Below, piece after piece: positions 6,282-7,662 of a stretch of DNA of 7,662 nucleotides. The DNA is from Clostridia bacterium. GTDB lineage: Bacteria; Bacillota; Clostridia; Oscillospirales; CAG-272. The notes under the pieces were generated by a model, which was not told the origin of the DNA, did no database searches, and saw only the letters and a list, made by a program, of their open reading frames with translations. Each line of letters starts with the position of its first letter. Position 1 is the first letter of the stretch. Location of the stretch: positions 1 through 7,662 of the forward strand of contig JAFQNM010000142.1 of assembly GCA_017395885.1 (NCBI GenBank), given 5' to 3'. The translations under genes and the position numbers were made by a program.

Positions 6282-7361
6282 TCAGGCCTTATAGACCTTA
6301 ATTATATCGTAGCCTTTATCCATAACGACAATATCGGCACGCTTGCCTGCCTCAAGAGAGCCAAGGCTATGGAGACCCATAAGACGGGCCGCATTGGTGG
6401 ATGTGAATTTAACGGCATCGCAAAGGGAGAATCCGTAGCTGACAAAGTTTTTGAAAACCTTATTCATAGTGAGCTTTGAGCCGTTCAGCTCACCGTTAAG
6501 AAAGTTGATATCAGTATCGTCGCTCGTTCCGGTGCAGGCATCGGTGATTCCGATAAGAGAATCAATGCCTACGGTCTTTGCTGCAAGGCGGAGCATCTCA
6601 GGGCGAACGTGAACTCCCTTTTCATCGCAGATTATTTCATATGTAAGGCCATCACAAAGGAGAACCGCTGCATTAAAGTCCACCTCAATGGTACCGTCCC
6701 ATCTGGTGGGAGAAATAGCAGCGCCGGTCGCATCGAAAAGGTGAGTAACGTTTTTAACTCCGCCTGCCACTACTCTTGCAACGTCCTCGTATGAGGCCAT
6801 GCTGTGGCCGATGGCCGGAACAATTCCCTTTTCGCAAAGCACCTGCAGCAGCTCATCTGTTCCCTTCACCTCGGGAGCAAAGCTTACGTGAACTACCGTG
6901 CCGTCCTCAAAGAGCCTCATATAGTCAGAGGGGTCGGCAAACACCTCGCCGTCCTGCACGGAGGCACCGTATTTAGGATTAAGATAAGGTCCCTCAAGAT
7001 GAACGCCCAGAATGTTTTTGCACTCCTTCATGGCATCTCTGATGCGGCCGATGGCATCGACAGTATCGTCAATGGACATATCTCTGTAAAGAGTTTCGCA
7101 CATTGTGGTGGTGCCGTGAGCAAAATGATGGCGGCTGACAGCCACAGGGTCCTCATAGCACCAATATTTACCGCCTGCGTGACAATGGATATCTATAAAT
7201 CCGGGAACGATGAGAGCATCACCGTAATCTGTCACCTCACCAACGATCGGGCAACCGTCCCTTCTTCCCGAATAAACGACAGTGCCGTTTTCTACCGCCA
7301 CGGCACCGTCGGTGAATATTTCATCACCGACAATGACCGTACCGAAAACAGTATAATCCAT
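6282..7361 (-). CDS. nagA: N-acetylglucosamine-6-phosphate deacetylase-like amidohydrolase
   Basis: A 359-residue amidohydrolase-superfamily protein; NagA removes acetate from GlcNAc-6-phosphate. Visible motifs: PGFIDIHCHA (53-62) with metal-type His59/His61, GTTT (83-86), the metal ligand Glu123 in HLEGPY, His186 in IGHS, His207 in VTHLF, catalytic Asp274 in ITDA, and the closing GSLEAGKRADIVV (334-346). The HxH pair suggests a two-metal centre as in Bacillus NagA, whereas E. coli NagA lacks it. Oddities: HLYNAM of E. coli NagA is HLFDAT here (207-212), changing the substrate-contact Asn to Asp210, and the DG.H segment carries two extra residues (246-251). Arg220 may replace the phosphate-binding Arg227. 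It starts 3 bp after the NagB-like stop, which supports an amino-sugar role. The substrate may not be GlcNAc-6-phosphate itself. Confidence 0.78.
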   Translation of the reverse strand: MDYTVFGTVIVGDEIFTDGAVAVENGTVVYSGRRDGCPIVGEVTDYGDALIVPGFIDIHCHAGGKYWCYEDPVAVSRHHFAHGTTTMCETLYRDMSIDDTVDAIGRIRDAMKECKNILGVHLEGPYLNPKYGASVQDGEVFADPSDYMRLFEDGTVVHVSFAPEVKGTDELLQVLCEKGIVPAIGHSMASYEDVARVVAGGVKNVTHLFDATGAAISPTRWDGTIEVDFNAAVLLCDGLTYEIICDEKGVHVRPEMLRLAAKTVGIDSLIGITDACTGTSDDTDINFLNGELNGSKLTMNKVFKNFVSYGFSLCDAVKFTSTNAARLMGLHSLGSLEAGKRADIVVMDKGYDIIKVYKA

Positions 7362-7364
7362 AAA

Positions 7365-7661
7365 TCAATATCCTACGAGCTCTTCACAGCCAAAGGGCTT
7401 TGCTGTTTCCTCAGAAACGTAAACGTCGCAATCCATAAGCTGGAGGATGGAGGAAGGAACCAGAGGAGTAACCTCACCGTAAAGCACGAGACGGGAGATC
7501 ATTCTCTGCCATGTGGAGTATGTGCCCATTGTTGTGATAGAGTGCATTTCAAAGCGGTTCTTGGAGTTCTTAACGTCAACAGGGCCGATGGTGAAGGCCT
7601 TGGGAGGAACATTTGCAATATCTCCGGAGCAGCCGAAGCAGCCGTGGAGAGAGTTCTGCAT
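7365..7661 (-). CDS. NagB-like glucosamine-6-phosphate deaminase/isomerase family protein (C-terminal part)
   Basis: The frame is open to the right edge, so only the last 98 residues are present. The Met at 7661 is probably internal: the family is about 240-270 residues and the match here is to its last third. Visible family features are VPPKAFTIGP (18-27), like the P-x-A-(L/F)-T-(V/I)-G segment of NagB, and VPSSILQL (68-75), like the T/S-x-L-Q-L-H motif near its C-terminus. NagB converts glucosamine-6-phosphate to fructose-6-phosphate and ammonia. The segment between these motifs lacks the usual GxxKA string and reads HSITTMGTYSTWQR instead, so it looks like a divergent paralogue rather than canonical NagB. 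It precedes nagA by 3 bp, and an AGGA site for nagA lies within its last codons. The catalytic residues are beyond the window and cannot be checked. Confidence 0.65.
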   Translation of the reverse strand: MQNSLHGCFGCSGDIANVPPKAFTIGPVDVKNSKNRFEMHSITTMGTYSTWQRMISRLVLYGEVTPLVPSSILQLMDCDVYVSEETAKPFGCEELVGY

Positions 7662-7662
7662 A

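Noticed and set aside
7659..7661. ATG at the right edge as the true start of the NagB-like gene
   Set aside because: The protein would be only 98 residues and match just the last third of the family, with no upstream sequence available; an internal Met in a truncated gene is more likely.
1..7662. CRISPR arrays, tRNA or rRNA genes, insertion sequences and riboswitches
   Set aside because: No repeated spacer pattern, transposase, inverted terminal repeats, cloverleaf-like sequence or long structured leader was seen; there is no gene-free stretch longer than 90 bp.

Overview
All the genes I can support lie on the minus strand, so the window reads right to left. I infer a Gram-positive, moderate-GC member of the Clostridia, possibly a gut lineage. 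The grounds are strong GGAGG-type ribosome binding sites, a near-consensus SigA-type promoter, a compact intrinsic terminator, and a lipoprotein with a Thr/Asp-rich linker of the kind common in Ruminococcaceae-like genomes. The taxonomy is inference only; no rRNA or marker gene is present.

Region 1 (7661 down to 1458) is a run of seven tightly packed genes. In transcription order they are: the C-terminal part of a NagB-like sugar-phosphate isomerase/deaminase (cut by the window edge), a NagA-like amino-sugar-phosphate deacetylase, a cytoplasmic neutral-ceramidase-family hydrolase, a short-chain dehydrogenase, an HpcH/HpaI-family aldolase, an aldo/keto reductase, and a Gfo/Idh/MocA oxidoreductase. 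The gaps are 3, 32, 11 and 17 bp, then a 1-bp overlap (TAATG), then 19 bp. A 13-bp perfect hairpin with a short T tract follows the last stop codon. This looks like the distal part of one operon; its promoter, and any transporter or regulator, lie beyond the right edge.

Region 2 (1367 to 1) is a separately transcribed lipoprotein gene, cut by the left edge. It has its own near-consensus promoter, whose -35 box touches the upstream terminator, and a strong ribosome binding site. The protein looks like an extracytoplasmic protein with a C-terminal RsiV/DUF3298-like region and a Ca-binding-like DxNxDD segment.

How the genes may work together (inference): NagA and NagB point to an N-acylated amino sugar phosphate. 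The ceramidase-fold protein is a second possible amidase. The SDR, Gfo/Idh/MocA and AKR enzymes give three redox steps, and the aldolase would release pyruvate or a similar 2-oxoacid from a 2-keto-3-deoxy-type acid. No dehydratase, kinase or transporter is visible. The combination does not match any standard pathway I can name, and the NagA-like protein differs from E. coli NagA at substrate-contact positions, so an uncharacterised amino-sugar or N-acyl-sugar catabolic route is the main point of interest.
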